Below, piece by piece: positions 8,927 to 22,400 of a stretch of DNA of 64,000 bases. The stretch's first letter is position 1. The number at the start of each line of letters is the position of its first letter. A program made the translations under genes and the position numbers. Below the pieces are notes generated by a model. That model saw nothing but the letters and a program-made list of their open reading frames with translations. It was not told where the DNA came from and did no database searches. Source of the DNA: Antedon mediterranea (taxonomy: Eukaryota > Echinodermata > Crinoidea > Comatulida > Antedonidae); contig NW_027306096.1 in the NCBI RefSeq assembly GCF_964355755.1, forward strand, positions 62,001 to 126,000, in the 5' to 3' direction.

Positions 8927-11900
8927 TTGAAGCTATTTTGTGCACTTTGATGTTTTTGTATGAAAAGTTTCATCGAAATGCACAAAATTGTCTAAAACGT
9001 CTCCAAATACGATATTAAGCTATTGTATGCACTTTGATGTTTTTGTGTGAAAAGTTTTTTCGAAATGCACAAAATGGTCTAAAACGTCTCCAAATCCGTC
9101 TTGAAGCTATTCTAAGAACTTTGGTGTTTTTATGTTACCAAGTTTTTTCGAAATGCACAAAATGGTCTAAAACGTCTCCAAATACGATTTGAAGCTATTT
9201 TGTGCACTTTGATGTTTTGTGTAATGAAACGCACAAAATGGTCTAAAACGTTTCCAAATGCGATTTGAAGCTATTTTGTGCACTTTGACGTTTTGTGTGA
9301 AAAGTTTCATCGAAAAGCCAAAAATGGTCAAAAACGTCTCAAATACGATAATAAGCTTTTGTATGCACATTGATGTTTTTGTGTGAAAAGTCTCATCGAA
9401 ACGCACAAAATGGTCTAAAATGTCTCCAAATGCGATTTGAAGCTATTTTGTGCACTTTGTTGTTTTGTGTGAAAAGTTTCATCGAAATTCACAAAATGGT
9501 CTAAAACGGTTTCAAATGTGATTTAAAGCACTTAGATGTTTTTGTGTAATCAAGTTTCATCGAAATGCACAAAATGGTCTAAAACGTCTGCAAATGCAAT
9601 TTGAAGCTATTTTGTCCACTTTGATGTTTTGTGTAATCAAGTTTCATTGAAATGCACAAAATGGTCTAAAACGTCTCCAAATGCGATTTGAAGCTATTTT
9701 GTACACTTTGATGTTTTGTGTGAAAAGTTTCATTAAAATGCACAAAATGGTCTAAAACGTCTCCAAATACGATATTAAGCTATTGTATGCACTTTGATGT
9801 TTTTGTGTGAAAAGTTTTTTCGAAATACACAAAATGGTCTAAAACGTCTCCAATTGCGATTTAGAGCTCTTTTGTGCACTTTGATGTTTTGTGTCAAAAG
9901 TTTTATAGAAATGCTCAAAATGGTCTAAAACGGTTTCAAATGTGATTTTAAGCACTTTGATGTTTTTGTGTGAAAAGTTTCATCGAAATGCACAAAATGG
10001 TCTAAAACGTCTCCAAATACGATTTGAAGCTATTTTGTGCACTTTAATAGTTTTGTGTGAAAAGTTTTATCGAAATACTCAAAATGGTCTAAAGCGGTTT
10101 CAAATGTGATTTTAAGCACTTGGATATTTTTGTGTAATCAAGTTTCATCGAAATGCACAAAATAGTCTAAAACGTCTCCAAATGCGATTTGAAGCTATTT
10201 TGTGCACTTTGATGGTTTTTGTGTGAAAAGTTTCATCGAAATGCACAAAATGGTCTAAAACGTCTCCAAATACAATTTAAAGGTATTTTGTGCACTTTAA
10301 TAGTTTTGTGTGAAAAGTTTTATGGAAATACTCAAAATGGTCTAAAACGGTTTCAAATGTGATTTTAAGCACTTTGATATTTTTGTGTAATCAAGTTTCA
10401 TCGAAATGCACAAAATGGTCAAAAACGTCTCCAAATACGATAATAAGCTGTTGTATGCACATTGATGTTTTTGTGTGAAAAGTCTCATCGAAATGCACGA
10501 AATGGTCTAAAACGTCACTAAATTCGTTTGAAGCTATTCTAAGCACGTTGGTGTTTTTTATGTTACCAAGTTTTTTCGAAATGCACAAAATGGTCTAAAA
10601 CGTCTCCAAATGCGATTTGAAACTATTTTGTGCACTTTGATGTTTTGTGTAATGAAACGCACAAAATGGTCTAAAACGACTCCAAATGCGATTTGAAGCT
10701 ATTTTGTGCACTTTGATGTTTTTGTGTGAAAAGTTTCATCGAAATGCACAAAATGGTCTAATACGTCTCCAAATACGATATTAAGCTATTGTATGCACTT
10801 TGTTGTTTTTGTGTGAAAAGTTTCATCGAAATGCACAAAATGGTCTAAAACGGTTTCAAATGTGATTTTAAGCACTTTGATATTTTTGTGTAATCAAGTT
10901 TCATCAAAATGCACAAAATGGTCTAAAACGTCAGCAAATGCGATTTGAAGCTATTTTGTGCACTTTGATGGTTTTGTGTGAAAATTTCATCGAAATGCAC
11001 AAAATGGTCAAAAACGTCTCCAAATACGATAATAAGCTGTTGTATGCACATTGATGTGTTTGTGTGAAAAGTCTCATCGAAATTCACAAAATGGTCTAAA
11101 ACGTCTCCAAATCCGTTTTGAAGCTAATCTAAGAACTTTGGTGTTTTTATGTTACCAAGTTTTTTCGAAATGCACAAAATGGTCAAAAACGTCTCCAAAT
11201 ACGAGTTGAAGTTATTTTGTGCACTTTGATGTTTTGTGTAATGAAACGCACAAAATGGTCTAAAATGTTTCCAAATGCGATTTGAAGCTATTTTGTGCAC
11301 TTTGATGTTTTGTGTGAAAAGTTTCAACAAAAAGCACAAAATGGTCAAAAACGTCTCCAAATACGATAATAAGCTGTTGTATGCACATTGATGTTTTTTT
11401 GTGAAAAGTCTCATCGAAATGCACAAAATGGTCTAAAACGTCTCCAAATCCATTTTGAAGGTATTCTAAGCACTTTGGTGTTTTTATGTTACCAAGTTTT
11501 TTTCGAAATGCACAAAATGGTCTAAAACGTCTATAAATGCGATTTGAAGCTTTTTTGTGCACTTTGATGTTTTGTGTAATGAAACGCACAAAATGGTCTA
11601 AAACGTCTGCAAATGCGATTTGAAGCTATTTTGTGCACTTTGTTGTTTTGTGTGAAAAGATTCATCGAAATGCACAAATTTGTCTAAAACGTCTCCAAAT
11701 ACGATATTAGGCTATTGTATGCACTTTGTTGTTTTTGTGTGAAAAGTTTCATCGAAATGCTCAAAATGGTCTAAAACGTCTCCAAATGCGATTTGAAGCC
11801 ATTTTGTGCACTTTGATGTTTTTGTGTGAAAAGTTTCATCAAAATGCACAAAATGGTCTAAAACGTCTGCACATACGAAATTAAATTATTGTATGCACTT

Positions 11901-12769
11901 TGATGTTTTTGTGTGAAAAGATTTTTCGAAATGCACAAAATGGTCTAAAACGTCTCCAAATGCGATTTGAAGCTATTTTGTGCACTTTGATGTTTTGTGT
12001 AATGAAACGCACAAAATGGTCTAAAATGTCTCCAAATGCGATTTGAAGCTATTTTGTGCACTTTGTTGTTTTGTGTGAAAAGTTTCATCGAAATGCACAA
12101 AAAGGTCTAAAACGTCTCCAAATACGATATTAAGCTATTATATGCATTTTGATGTTTTTGTGTGAAAAGTTTTAATGAAATGCACAAAATGGTCTAAAAC
12201 GTCTCCAAATGCGATTTGAAGCTATTTTTTGTACTTTGATGTTTTTGTGTGAAAAGTTTCATCGAAATGCACAAAATGGTCTAAAACGTCTCCAAATACA
12301 ATAATAAGCTATTGTATGCACTTTGTTGTTTTTGTGTGAAAAGTTTCATCGAAATGCACAAAAAGGTCTAAAACGTCTCCAAATACGATATTAAGCTATT
12401 ATATGCATTTTGATGTTTTTGTGTGAAAAGTTTTAAGGAAATGCACAAAATGGCCTCAAACGTCTCCAAATCCGCTTTGAAGCTATTCTAAGCACTTTCG
12501 TGTTTTTATGTTAACAATTTTTTCGAAATGCTCAAAATGTTCTAAAACGGTTTCAAATGTGATTTTAAGGACTTGTGATGTTTTTGTGTAATCAAGTTTC
12601 ATCGAAATGCACAAAATGGTCTAAAACGTCTCCAAATGCGATTTGAAGCTATTTTGTGCACTTTTATGTTTTGTGTGAAAAGTTTCATCGAAATGCACAA
12701 AATGGTCTAAAACGTCTCCAAATGCGATTTGAAGCTATTTTGTGCACTTTGTTGTTTTTGTGTGAAAAG

Positions 12770-14866
12770 TTTCATCGAAATGCTCAAAATGGTCTAAAAC
12801 GTCTCCAAATGCGATTTGAAGCTATATTGTGCACTTTGTCGTTTTTGTGTGAAAAGTTTCATCGAAATGCTCAAAATGGTCTAAAACGTCTCTAAATGCG
12901 ATTTGAAGCTATTTTGTGCACTTTGATGTTTTTTTGTGAAAAGTTTCATCGAAATGCACAAAATGGTCTAAAACGTCTCTAAATGCGATTTGAAGCTATT
13001 TTTTGCACTTTGATGTTTTTGTGTGAAAAGTTTCATCGAAATGCACAAAATGGTCTAAAACGTCTCTAAATGCGATTTGAAGCTATTTTGTGCACTTTGA
13101 TGTTTTTTTGTGAAAAGTTTCATCGAAATGCACAAAATGGTCTAAAACGTCTCTAAATGCGATTTGAAGCTATTTTGTGCACTTTGTCGTTTTTGTGTGA
13201 AAAGTTTCATCGAAATGCTCAAAATGGTCTAAAACGTCTCCAAATGCGATTTGAAGCAATTTTGTGCACTTTGATGTTTTTGTGTGAAAAGTTTCATCGA
13301 AATGCACAAAATGGTCTAAAACGTCTGCAAATGCGATTTGAAGCTATTTTGTGCACTTTGATGTTTTGTGTAATCCAGTTTCATCGAAATGTACAAAATT
13401 GTCTAAAACGTCTCTAAATGCGATTTGAAGCTATTTTGTGCACTTTGTCGTTTTTGTGTGAAAAGTTTTTTCGAAATGCACAAAATGGTCTAAAACGTGT
13501 CCAAATGCGATTTGAAGTTATTTTGTGCACTTTGATGTTTTGTGTGAAAAGTTTTATCGAAATGCTCAAAATGGTCTAAAACGGTTTCAAATGTGATTTT
13601 AAGCACCTTGATATTTTTGTGTAATCAAGTTTCATCGAAATGCACAAAATGGTCTAAAACGTCTGCAAATGCGATTTGAAGCTATTTTGTGCACTTTGAT
13701 GGTTTGGGTGAAAAGTTTCATCGAAATGCACAAAATGGTCAAAAATGTCTCCAAATGCGATTTGAAGCTATTTTGTGCACTTTGTTGTTTTGTGTGAAAA
13801 GTTTCATCGAAATGCACAAAATGGTCTAAAACGGTTTCAAATGTGATTTTAAGCACTTTGATATTTTTGTGTAATCAAGTTTTTTCGAAATGCACAACAT
13901 GGTCTAAAACGTCTCCAAATGCGATTTGAAGTTATTTTGTTCACTTTGATGTTTTTGTTTGAAAAGTTTCATCGAAATGCACAAAATGGTCTAAAACGTC
14001 TCTAAATGCGATTTGAACCTATTTTGTGCACTTTGATGTTTTTGTGTGAAAAGTTTCATCGAAATGCACAAAATGGTCTAAAACGTCTCTAAATGCGATT
14101 TGAAGCTATTTTGTGCACTTTGTCGTTTTTGTGTGAAAAGTTTCATCGAAATGCTCAAAATGGTCTAAAACGTCTCCAAATGCGATTTGAAGCTATTTTG
14201 TGCACTTCGATGTTTTTTTCTGAAAAGTTTCATCGAAATGCACAAAATGGTCTAAAACGTCTCTAAATGCGATTTGAAGCTATTTTGTGCACTTTGATGT
14301 TTTTGTGTGAAAAGTTTCATCGAAATGCACAAAATGGTCTTAAACGTCTCTAAATGCGATTTGAAGCTATTTTGTGCACTTTGTCGTTTTTGTGTGAAAA
14401 GTTTCATCGAAATGCTCAAAATGGTCTAAAACGTCTCCAAATGCGATTTGAAGCAATTTTGTGCACTTTGATGTTTTTGTGTGAAAAGTTTCATCGAAAT
14501 GCACAAAATGGTCTAAAACGTCTGCAAATGCGATTTGAAGCTATTTTGTGCACTTTGATGTTTTTTTGTGAAAAGTTTCATCGAAAGGCACAAAATTGTC
14601 TAAAACGTCTCTAAATGCGATTTGAAGCTATTTTGTGCACTTTGTCGTTTTTGTGTGAAAAGTTTCATCGAAATGCTCAAAATGGTCTAAAACGTCTCCA
14701 AATGCGATTTGAAGCAATTTTGTGCACTTTGATGTTTTTGTGTGAAAAGTTTTTTCGAAATGCACAAAATGGTCTAAAACGTCTCCAAATGCGATTTGAA
14801 GCAATTTTGTGCACTTTGATGTTTTGTGTAATCCAGTTTCATCGAAATGTACAAAATTGTCTAAAA
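12770..14866 (+). repeat. About 2.1-kb block of a 5.3-kb-spaced duplication, copy 1
   Basis: Aligns with about 18104-20116. Offsets are 5334 at the left, 5336 after a 2-bp insertion, and 5250 on the right after loss of one 86-bp monomer from the second copy near 18990. Edges are approximate (tens of bp). Confidence 0.7.
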
Positions 14867-17800
14867 CCTCTCAAAATGCGATTTTAAGCTATTTTGTGCA
14901 CTTTGATGTTTTTGTGTGAAAAGTTTCATCGAAATGCACAAAATTGTCTAAAACGTCTCCAAATACGATATTAAGCTATTGTATGCACTTTGATGTTTTT
15001 GAGTGAAAAGTTTTTTCGAAATGCACAAAATGGTCTAAAACGTCTCCAAATGCGATTTGGAGCTCTTTTGTGCACTTTGATGTTTTGTGTAAAAAGTTTG
15101 CTATTTTGTGCACTTTAATGTTTTGTGTGAAAAGTTTTATCGAAATGCTCAAAATTGTCTAAAACGGTTTCAAATGTGATTTTAAGCACTTTGATATTTT
15201 TGTGTAATCAAGTTTTTTCGAAATGCACAACATGGTCTAAAACGTCTCCAAATGCGATTTGAAGCTATTTTGTGCACTTTGATGTTTTTGTGTGAAAAGT
15301 TTCATCGAAATGCACAAAATGGTCTCAAACGTCTGGAAATGCGAGTTGAAGCTATTTTGTGCACTTTGTCGTTTTTGTGTGAAAAGTATATTCGAAATGC
15401 TCAAAATGGTCTAAAACGTCTCCAAATGCGATTTGAAGCTATTTTGTGATTTTAAGAACTTTGATGTTTTTGTGTGAAAAGTTTCATCGAAATGCACAAA
15501 ATGGTCTAAATGCGATTTGAAGCTATTTTGTGCACTTTGATGTTTTTTTGTGAAAAGTTTCATCGAAATGCACAAAATGGTCTAAAACGTCTCCAAATAC
15601 GATATTAAGCTATTGTATGTATGTTGATGTTTTTGTGTGAAAAGTTTTATCGAAATGCTCAAAATGGTCTAAAACGGTTTCAAATGTGATTTTAAGCACT
15701 TTGATGTTTTTGTGTAATCAAGTTTCATCGAAATGCACAAAATGGTCTAAAACATCTGCAAATGCGATTTTAAGCTATTTTGTGCACTTTCATGTTTTGT
15801 GTGAAAAGTTTTATCGAAATGCTCAAAATGGTCTAAAACGGTTTCAAATGTGATTTTAAGCACTTTGATATTTTTGTGTAATCAAGTTTCATCGAAATGC
15901 ACCAAATTGTCTAAAACGTCTGCAAATGCGATTTGAAGCTATTTTGTGCACTTTGATGTTTTTGTGTGAAAAGTTTCATCGAAATGCACAAAATGGTCTA
16001 AAACGTCTCCAAATATGATATTAAGCTATTGTATGCACTTTGTTGTTTTTATCTGAAAAGTTTTCACGAAATGCACAAAAGATCTAAAACGTCTCTAAAT
16101 GCGATTTGAAGTTATTTTGTGCACTTTAATGTTTTGTGTGAAAAGTTTTATCGAAATGCACAAAATGGTCTAAAACGTCTCCAAATGCGATTTGAAGCTA
16201 TTTTGTGCACTTTGATGTTTTGTGTGAAAAGTTTCACCAAAATGCACAAAATGGTCTAAAACGTCTCCAAATCCGTTTTGAAGCTAATCTAAGCACTTTG
16301 ATGTTGTTATGTTAAACAAGTTTTTTCGAAATGCACAAAATGGTGTAAAACGTCTCCAAATACGATTTGAAGCTCTTTTGTGCACTTTGATGTTTTGTGT
16401 AATAAGTTTTATAGAAACGCACAAAATGGTCTAAAACGGTTTCAAATGTGATTTTAAGCACTTTGATATTTTTGTTTAACCAAGTTTCATCGAAATGCAC
16501 ATAATGGTCTAAAACGTCTCCAAATGCGATTTGAAGCTGTTTTTGTGTGAAAAGTTTTTTCGAAATACACAAAATGGTCTAAAACGTCTCCAAATACAAT
16601 TTGGAACTCTTTTGTGCACTTTGATGTTTTGTGTCAAAAGTTTTATAGAAATGCTCGAAATGGTCTAAAACGGTTTCAAATGTGATTTTAAGCACTTTGA
16701 TATTTTTGTGTAATCAAGTTTCATCGAAATGCACAAAATGGTCTAAAACGTGTTCAAATGCGATTTGAAGCTATTTTGTGATTTTAAGAACTTTGATATT
16801 TTTGTGTAATCAAGTTTCATCGAATGCACAAACTGGTCTAAACATTTGAAGCTATTTTGTGCACTTTGTCGTTTTTGTGTGAAAAGTTTTTTCGAAATGC
16901 ACAAAATGGTCTAAAACGTGTCCAAATGCGATTTGAAGTTATTTTGTGCACTTTGATGTTTTGTGTGAAAAGTTTTATCGAAATGCTCAAAATGGTCTAA
17001 AACGGTTTCAAATGTGATTTTAAGCACCTTGATATTTTTGTGTAATCAAGTTTCATCGAAATGCACAAAATGGTCCAAAACGTCTGCAAATGCGATTTGA
17101 AGCTATTTTGTGCACTTTGATGGTTTGGGTGAAAAGTTTCATCGAAATGCACAAAATGGTCAAAAATGTCTCCAAATGCGATTTGAAGCTATTTTGTGCA
17201 CTTTGATGTTTTTTTGTGAAAAGTTTCATCGAAATGCACAAAATGGTCTAAAACGTCTCTAAATGCGATTTGAAGTTATTTTGTGCACTTTGATGTTTTG
17301 TGTGAAAAGTTTTATCGAAATGCTCCAAAATGGTCTAAAACGGTTTCAAATTTGATTTTAAGCACTTTGATATTTTTGTGTAATCAAGTTTCATCGAAAT
17401 GCACAAAATGGTCTAAAACGTCTGCAAATGCGATTTAAAGCTATTTTGTGCACTTTAATGTTTTGTGTGAAAAGTTTTATCGAAATTCTCAAAATGGTCT
17501 AAAACGGTTTCAAATGTGATTTTAAGCACTTTGATGTTTTTGTGTAATCAAGTTTCATCGAAATGCACAAAATGGTTTAAAACGTCAGCAAATGCGATTT
17601 GAAGCTATTTTGTGCACTTTGATGTTTTTGTGTGAAAAGTTTCATCGAAATGCACAAAATTGTCTAAAACGTTTCCAAATACGATATTAAGCTATTGTAT
17701 GCACTTTGATGTTTTTGAGTGAAAAGTTTTTTCGAAATGCACAAAATGGTCTAAAACGTCTCCAAATGCGATTTGGAGCTCTTTTGTGCACTTTGATGTT

Positions 17801-18103
17801 TTGTGTAAAAAGTTTGCTATTTTGTGCACTTTAATGTTTTGTGTGAAAAGTTTTATCGAAATGCTCAAAATTGTCTAAAACGGTTTCAAATGTGATTTTA
17901 ATCACTTTGATATTTTTGTGTAATCAAGTTTTTTTCGAAATGCACAACATGGTCTAAAACGTCTCCAAATGCGATTTTAAGCTATTTTGTGCACTTTGAT
18001 GTTTTTGTGTGAAAAGTTTCATCGAAATGCACAAAATGGTCTAAAACGTCTCTAAATGCGATTTGAAGCTATTTTGTGCACTTTGTCGTTTTTGTGTGAA
18101 AAG

Positions 18104-20116
18104 TTTCATCGAAATGCTCAAATTGGTCTAAAACGTCTCCAAATGCGATTTGAAACTATATTGTGCACTTTGTCGTTTTTGTGTGAAAAGTTTCATCGAA
18201 ATGCTCAAAATGGTCTAAAACGTCTCTAAATGCGATTTGAAGCTATTTTGTGCACTTTGATGTTTTTTTGTGAAAAGTTTCATCGAAATGCACAAAATGG
18301 TCTAAAACGTCTCTAAATGCGATTTGAAGCTATTTTGTGCACTTTGATGTTTTTGTGTGAAAAGTTTCATCGAAATGCACAAAATGGTCTAAAACGTCTC
18401 TAAATGCGATTTGAAGCTATTTTGTGCACTTTGTGATGTTTTTTTGTGAAAAGTTTCATCGAAATGCACAAAATGGTCTAAAACGTCTCTAAATGCGATT
18501 TGAAGCTATTTTGTGCACTTTGTCGTTTTTGTGTGAAAAGTTTCATCGAAATGCTCAAAATGGTCTAAAACGTCTCCAAATGCGATTTGAAGCAATTTTG
18601 TGCACTTTGATGTTTTTGTGTGAAAAGTTTCATCGAAATGCACAAAATGGTCTAAAACGTCTGCAAATGCGATTTGAAGCTATTTTGTGCACTTTGATGT
18701 TTTGTGTAATCCAGTTTCATCGAAATGTACAAAATTGTCTAAAACGTCTCTAAATGCGATTTGAAGCTATTTTGTGCACTTTGTCGTTTTTGTGTGAAAA
18801 GTTTTTTCGAAATGCACAAAATTGTCTAAAACGTGTCCAAATGCGATTTGAAGTTATTTTGTGCACTTTGATGTTTTGTGTGAAAAGTTTTATCGAAATG
18901 CTCAAAATGGTCTAAAACGGTTTCAAATGTGATTTTAAGCACCTTGATATTTTTGTGTAATCAAGTTTCATCGAAATGCACAAAATGGTCCAAAACGTCT
19001 GCAAATGCGATTTGAAGCTATTTTGTGCACTTTGTTGTTTTGTGTGAAAAGTTTCATCGAAATGCACAAAATGGTCTAAAACGGTTTCAAATGTGATTTT
19101 AAGCACTTTGATATTTTTGTGTAATCAAGTTTTTTCGAAATGCACAACATGATCTAAAACGTCTCCAAATGCGATTTGAAGTTATTTTGTGCACTTTGAT
19201 GTTTTTGTTTGAAAAGTTTCATCGAAATGCACAAAATGGTCTAAAACGACTCTAAATGCGATTTGAACCTATTTTGTGCACTTTGATGTTTTTGTGTGAA
19301 AAGTTTCATCGAAATGCACAAAATGGTCTAAAACGTCTCTAAATGCGATTTGAAGCTATTTTGTGCACTTTGTCGTTTTTGTGTGAAAAGTTTCATCGAA
19401 ATGCTCAAAATGGTCTAAAACGTCTCCAAATGCGATTTGAAGCTATTTTGTGCACTTCGATGTTTTTTTCTGAAAAGTTTCATCGAAATGCACAAAATGG
19501 TCTAAAACGTCTCTAAATGCGATTTGAAGCTATTTTGTGCACTTTGATGTTTTTGTGTGAAAAGTTTCATCGAAATGCACAAAATGGTCTTAAACGTCTC
19601 TAAATGCGATTTGAAGCTATTTTGTGCACTTTGTCGTTTTTGTGTGAAAAGTTTCATCGAAATGCTCAAAATGGTCTAAAACGTCTCCAAATGCGATTTG
19701 AAGCAATTTTGTGCACTTTGATGTTTTTGTGTGAAAAGTTTCATCGAAATGCACAAAATGGTCTAAAACGTCTGCAAATGCGATTTGAAGCTATTTTGTG
19801 CACTTTGATGTTTTTTTGTGAAAAGTTTCATCGAAATGCACAAAATTGTCTAAAACGTCTCTAAATGCGATTTGAAGCTATTTTGTGCACTTTGTCGTTT
19901 TTGTGTGAAAAGTTTCATCGAAATGCTCAAAATGGTCTAAAACGTCTCCAAATGCGATTTGAAGCAATTTTGTGCACTTTGATGTTTTTGTGTGAAAAGT
20001 TTTTTCGAAATGCACAAAATGGTCTAAAACGTCTCCAAATGCGATTTGAAGCAATTTTGTGCACTTTGATGTTTTGTGTAATCCAGTTTCATCGAAATGT
20101 ACAAAATTGTCTAAAA
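18104..20116 (+). repeat. About 2.1-kb block of a 5.3-kb-spaced duplication, copy 2
   Basis: Copy of about 12770-14866. It is shorter by one monomer; the rest is nearly identical through the signature gaaaagttttttcg...gtaatccag. Edges are approximate. Confidence 0.7.
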
Positions 20117-22400
20117 CGTCTCTAAATGCGATTTGAAGCTATTTTGTGCACTTTGTCGTTTTTGTGTGAAAAGTTTCATCGAAAGGCACAAAATGGTCTA
20201 AAACGTCTCCAATTGCGATTTGAAGTTATTTTGTGCACTTTGATGTTTTGTGTGAAAAGTTTTATCGAAATGCTCAAAATGGTCTAAAACGGTTTCAAAT
20301 GCGATTTTAAGCATTTTGATATTTTTGTGTAATCAAGTTTCATCGAAATGCACAAAATGGTCTAAAACGTCTGCAAATGCGATTTAAAGCTATTTTGTGC
20401 ACTTTAATGTTTTGTGTGAAAAGTTTTATCGAAATTCTCAAAATGGTCTAAAACGGTTTCAAATGTGATTTTAAGCACTTTGATGTTTTTGTGTAATCAA
20501 GTTTTTTCGAGATGCACAACATGGTCTAAAACGTCTCCAAATGCGATTTGAAGCTATTTTGTGCACTTTGATGTTTTTGTGTGAAAAGTTTCATCGAAAT
20601 GCACAAAATGGTCTAAAACGTCTCTAAATGCGATTTGAAGCTATTTTGTGCACTTTGATGTTTTTGTGTGAAAAGTTTCATCGAAATGCACAAAATGGTC
20701 TAAAACGTCTCTAAATGCGATTTGAAGCTATTTTGTGCACTTTGTCGTTTTTGTGTGAAAAGTTTCATCGAAATGCTCAAAATGGTCTAAAACGTCTCAA
20801 AATGCGATTTGAAGCTATTTTGTGCACTTTGATGTTTTTTTCTGAAAAGTTTCATCGAAATGCACAAAATGGTCTAAAACGTCTGCAAATGCGATTTGAA
20901 GCTATTTTGTGCACTTTGATGTTTTTGTGTGAAAAGTTTCATCGAAATGCACAAAATGGTCTAAAACGTCTCTAAATGCGATTTGAAGCTATTTTGTGCA
21001 CTTTGTCGTTTTTGTGTGAAAAGTTTCATCGAAATGCTCAAAATGGTCTAAAACGTCTCTAAATGCGATTTGAAGCAATTTTGTGCACTTTGTCGTTTTT
21101 GTGTGAAAAGTTTCATCGAAATGCACAAAATGGTCTAAAACGTCTGCAAATGCGATTTGAAGCTATTTTGTGCACTTTGTCGTTTTTGTGTGAAAAGTTT
21201 TTTCGAAATGCACAAAATGGTATAAAACGTCTCCAAATGCGATTTGAAGCAATTTTATGCACTTTGATGTTTTGTGTAATCCAGTTTCATCGAAATGTAC
21301 AAAATTGTCTAAAACGTCTCTAAATGCGATTTGAAGCTATTTTGTGCACTTTGTCGTTTTTGTGTGAAAAGTTTCATCGAAATGCACAAAATGGTCTAAA
21401 ACGTCTCCAATTGCGATTTGAAGTTATTTTGTGCACTTTGATGTTTTGTGTGAAAAGTTTTATCGAAATGCTCAAAATGGTCTAAAACGGTTTCAAATGT
21501 GATTTTAAGCACTTTGATATTTTTGTGTAATCAAGTTTCATCGAAATGCACAAAATGGTCTAAAACGTCTGCAAATGCGATTTAAAGCTATTTTGTGCAC
21601 TTTAATGTTTTGTGTGAAAAGTTTTATCGAAATTCTCAAAATGGTCTAAAACGGTTTCAAATGTGATTTTAAGCACTTTTATGTTTTTGTGTAATCAAGT
21701 TTCATCGAAATGCACAAAATGGTTTAAAACGTCTGCAAATGCGATTTGAAGCTATTTTGTGCACTTTGATGTTTTTGTGTGAAAAGTTTCATCGAAATGC
21801 ACGAAATTGTCTAAAAAGTCTCCAAATGCGATTTGAAGCTATTTTGTGCACTTTGTCGTTTTTGTGTGAAAAGTTTCATCGAAATGCTCAAAATGGTCTA
21901 AAACGTCTCCAAATGCGATTTGAAGCAATTTTGTGCACTTTGATGTTTTTGTGTGAAAAGTTTCATCGAAATGCACAAAATGGTCTAAAACGTCTGCAAA
22001 TGCGATTTGAAGCTATTTTGTGCACTTTGTCGTTTTTGTGTGAAAAGTTTTTTCGAAATGCACAAAATGGTCTAAAACGTCTCCAAATGCGATTTGAAGC
22101 AATTTTGTGCACTTTGATGTTTTGTCTAATCCAGTTTCATCGAAATGTACAAAATTGTCTAAAACGTCTCTAAATGCGATTTGAAGCTATTTTGTGCAAT
22201 TTGTCGTTTTTGTGTGAAAAGTTTTTTCGAAATGCACAAAATGGTCTAAAACGTCTCCAATTGCGATTTGAAGTTATTTTGTGCACTTTGATGTTTTGTG
22301 TGAAAAGTTTTATCGAAATGCTCAAAATGGTCTAAAACGGTTTCAAATGTGATTTTAAGCACTTTGATATTTTTGTATAATCAAGTTAAATCGAAATTCA
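20101..22400 (+). repeat. Three successive higher-order repeat copies (spacing 1198 and 850 bp)
   Basis: The junction acaaaattgtctaaaacgtc recurs at 20101, 21299 and 22149. The rare variant ctccaattgcg recurs at the matching places (20211, 21409, 22259). The second unit is shorter than the first by about four monomers. Confidence 0.65.
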
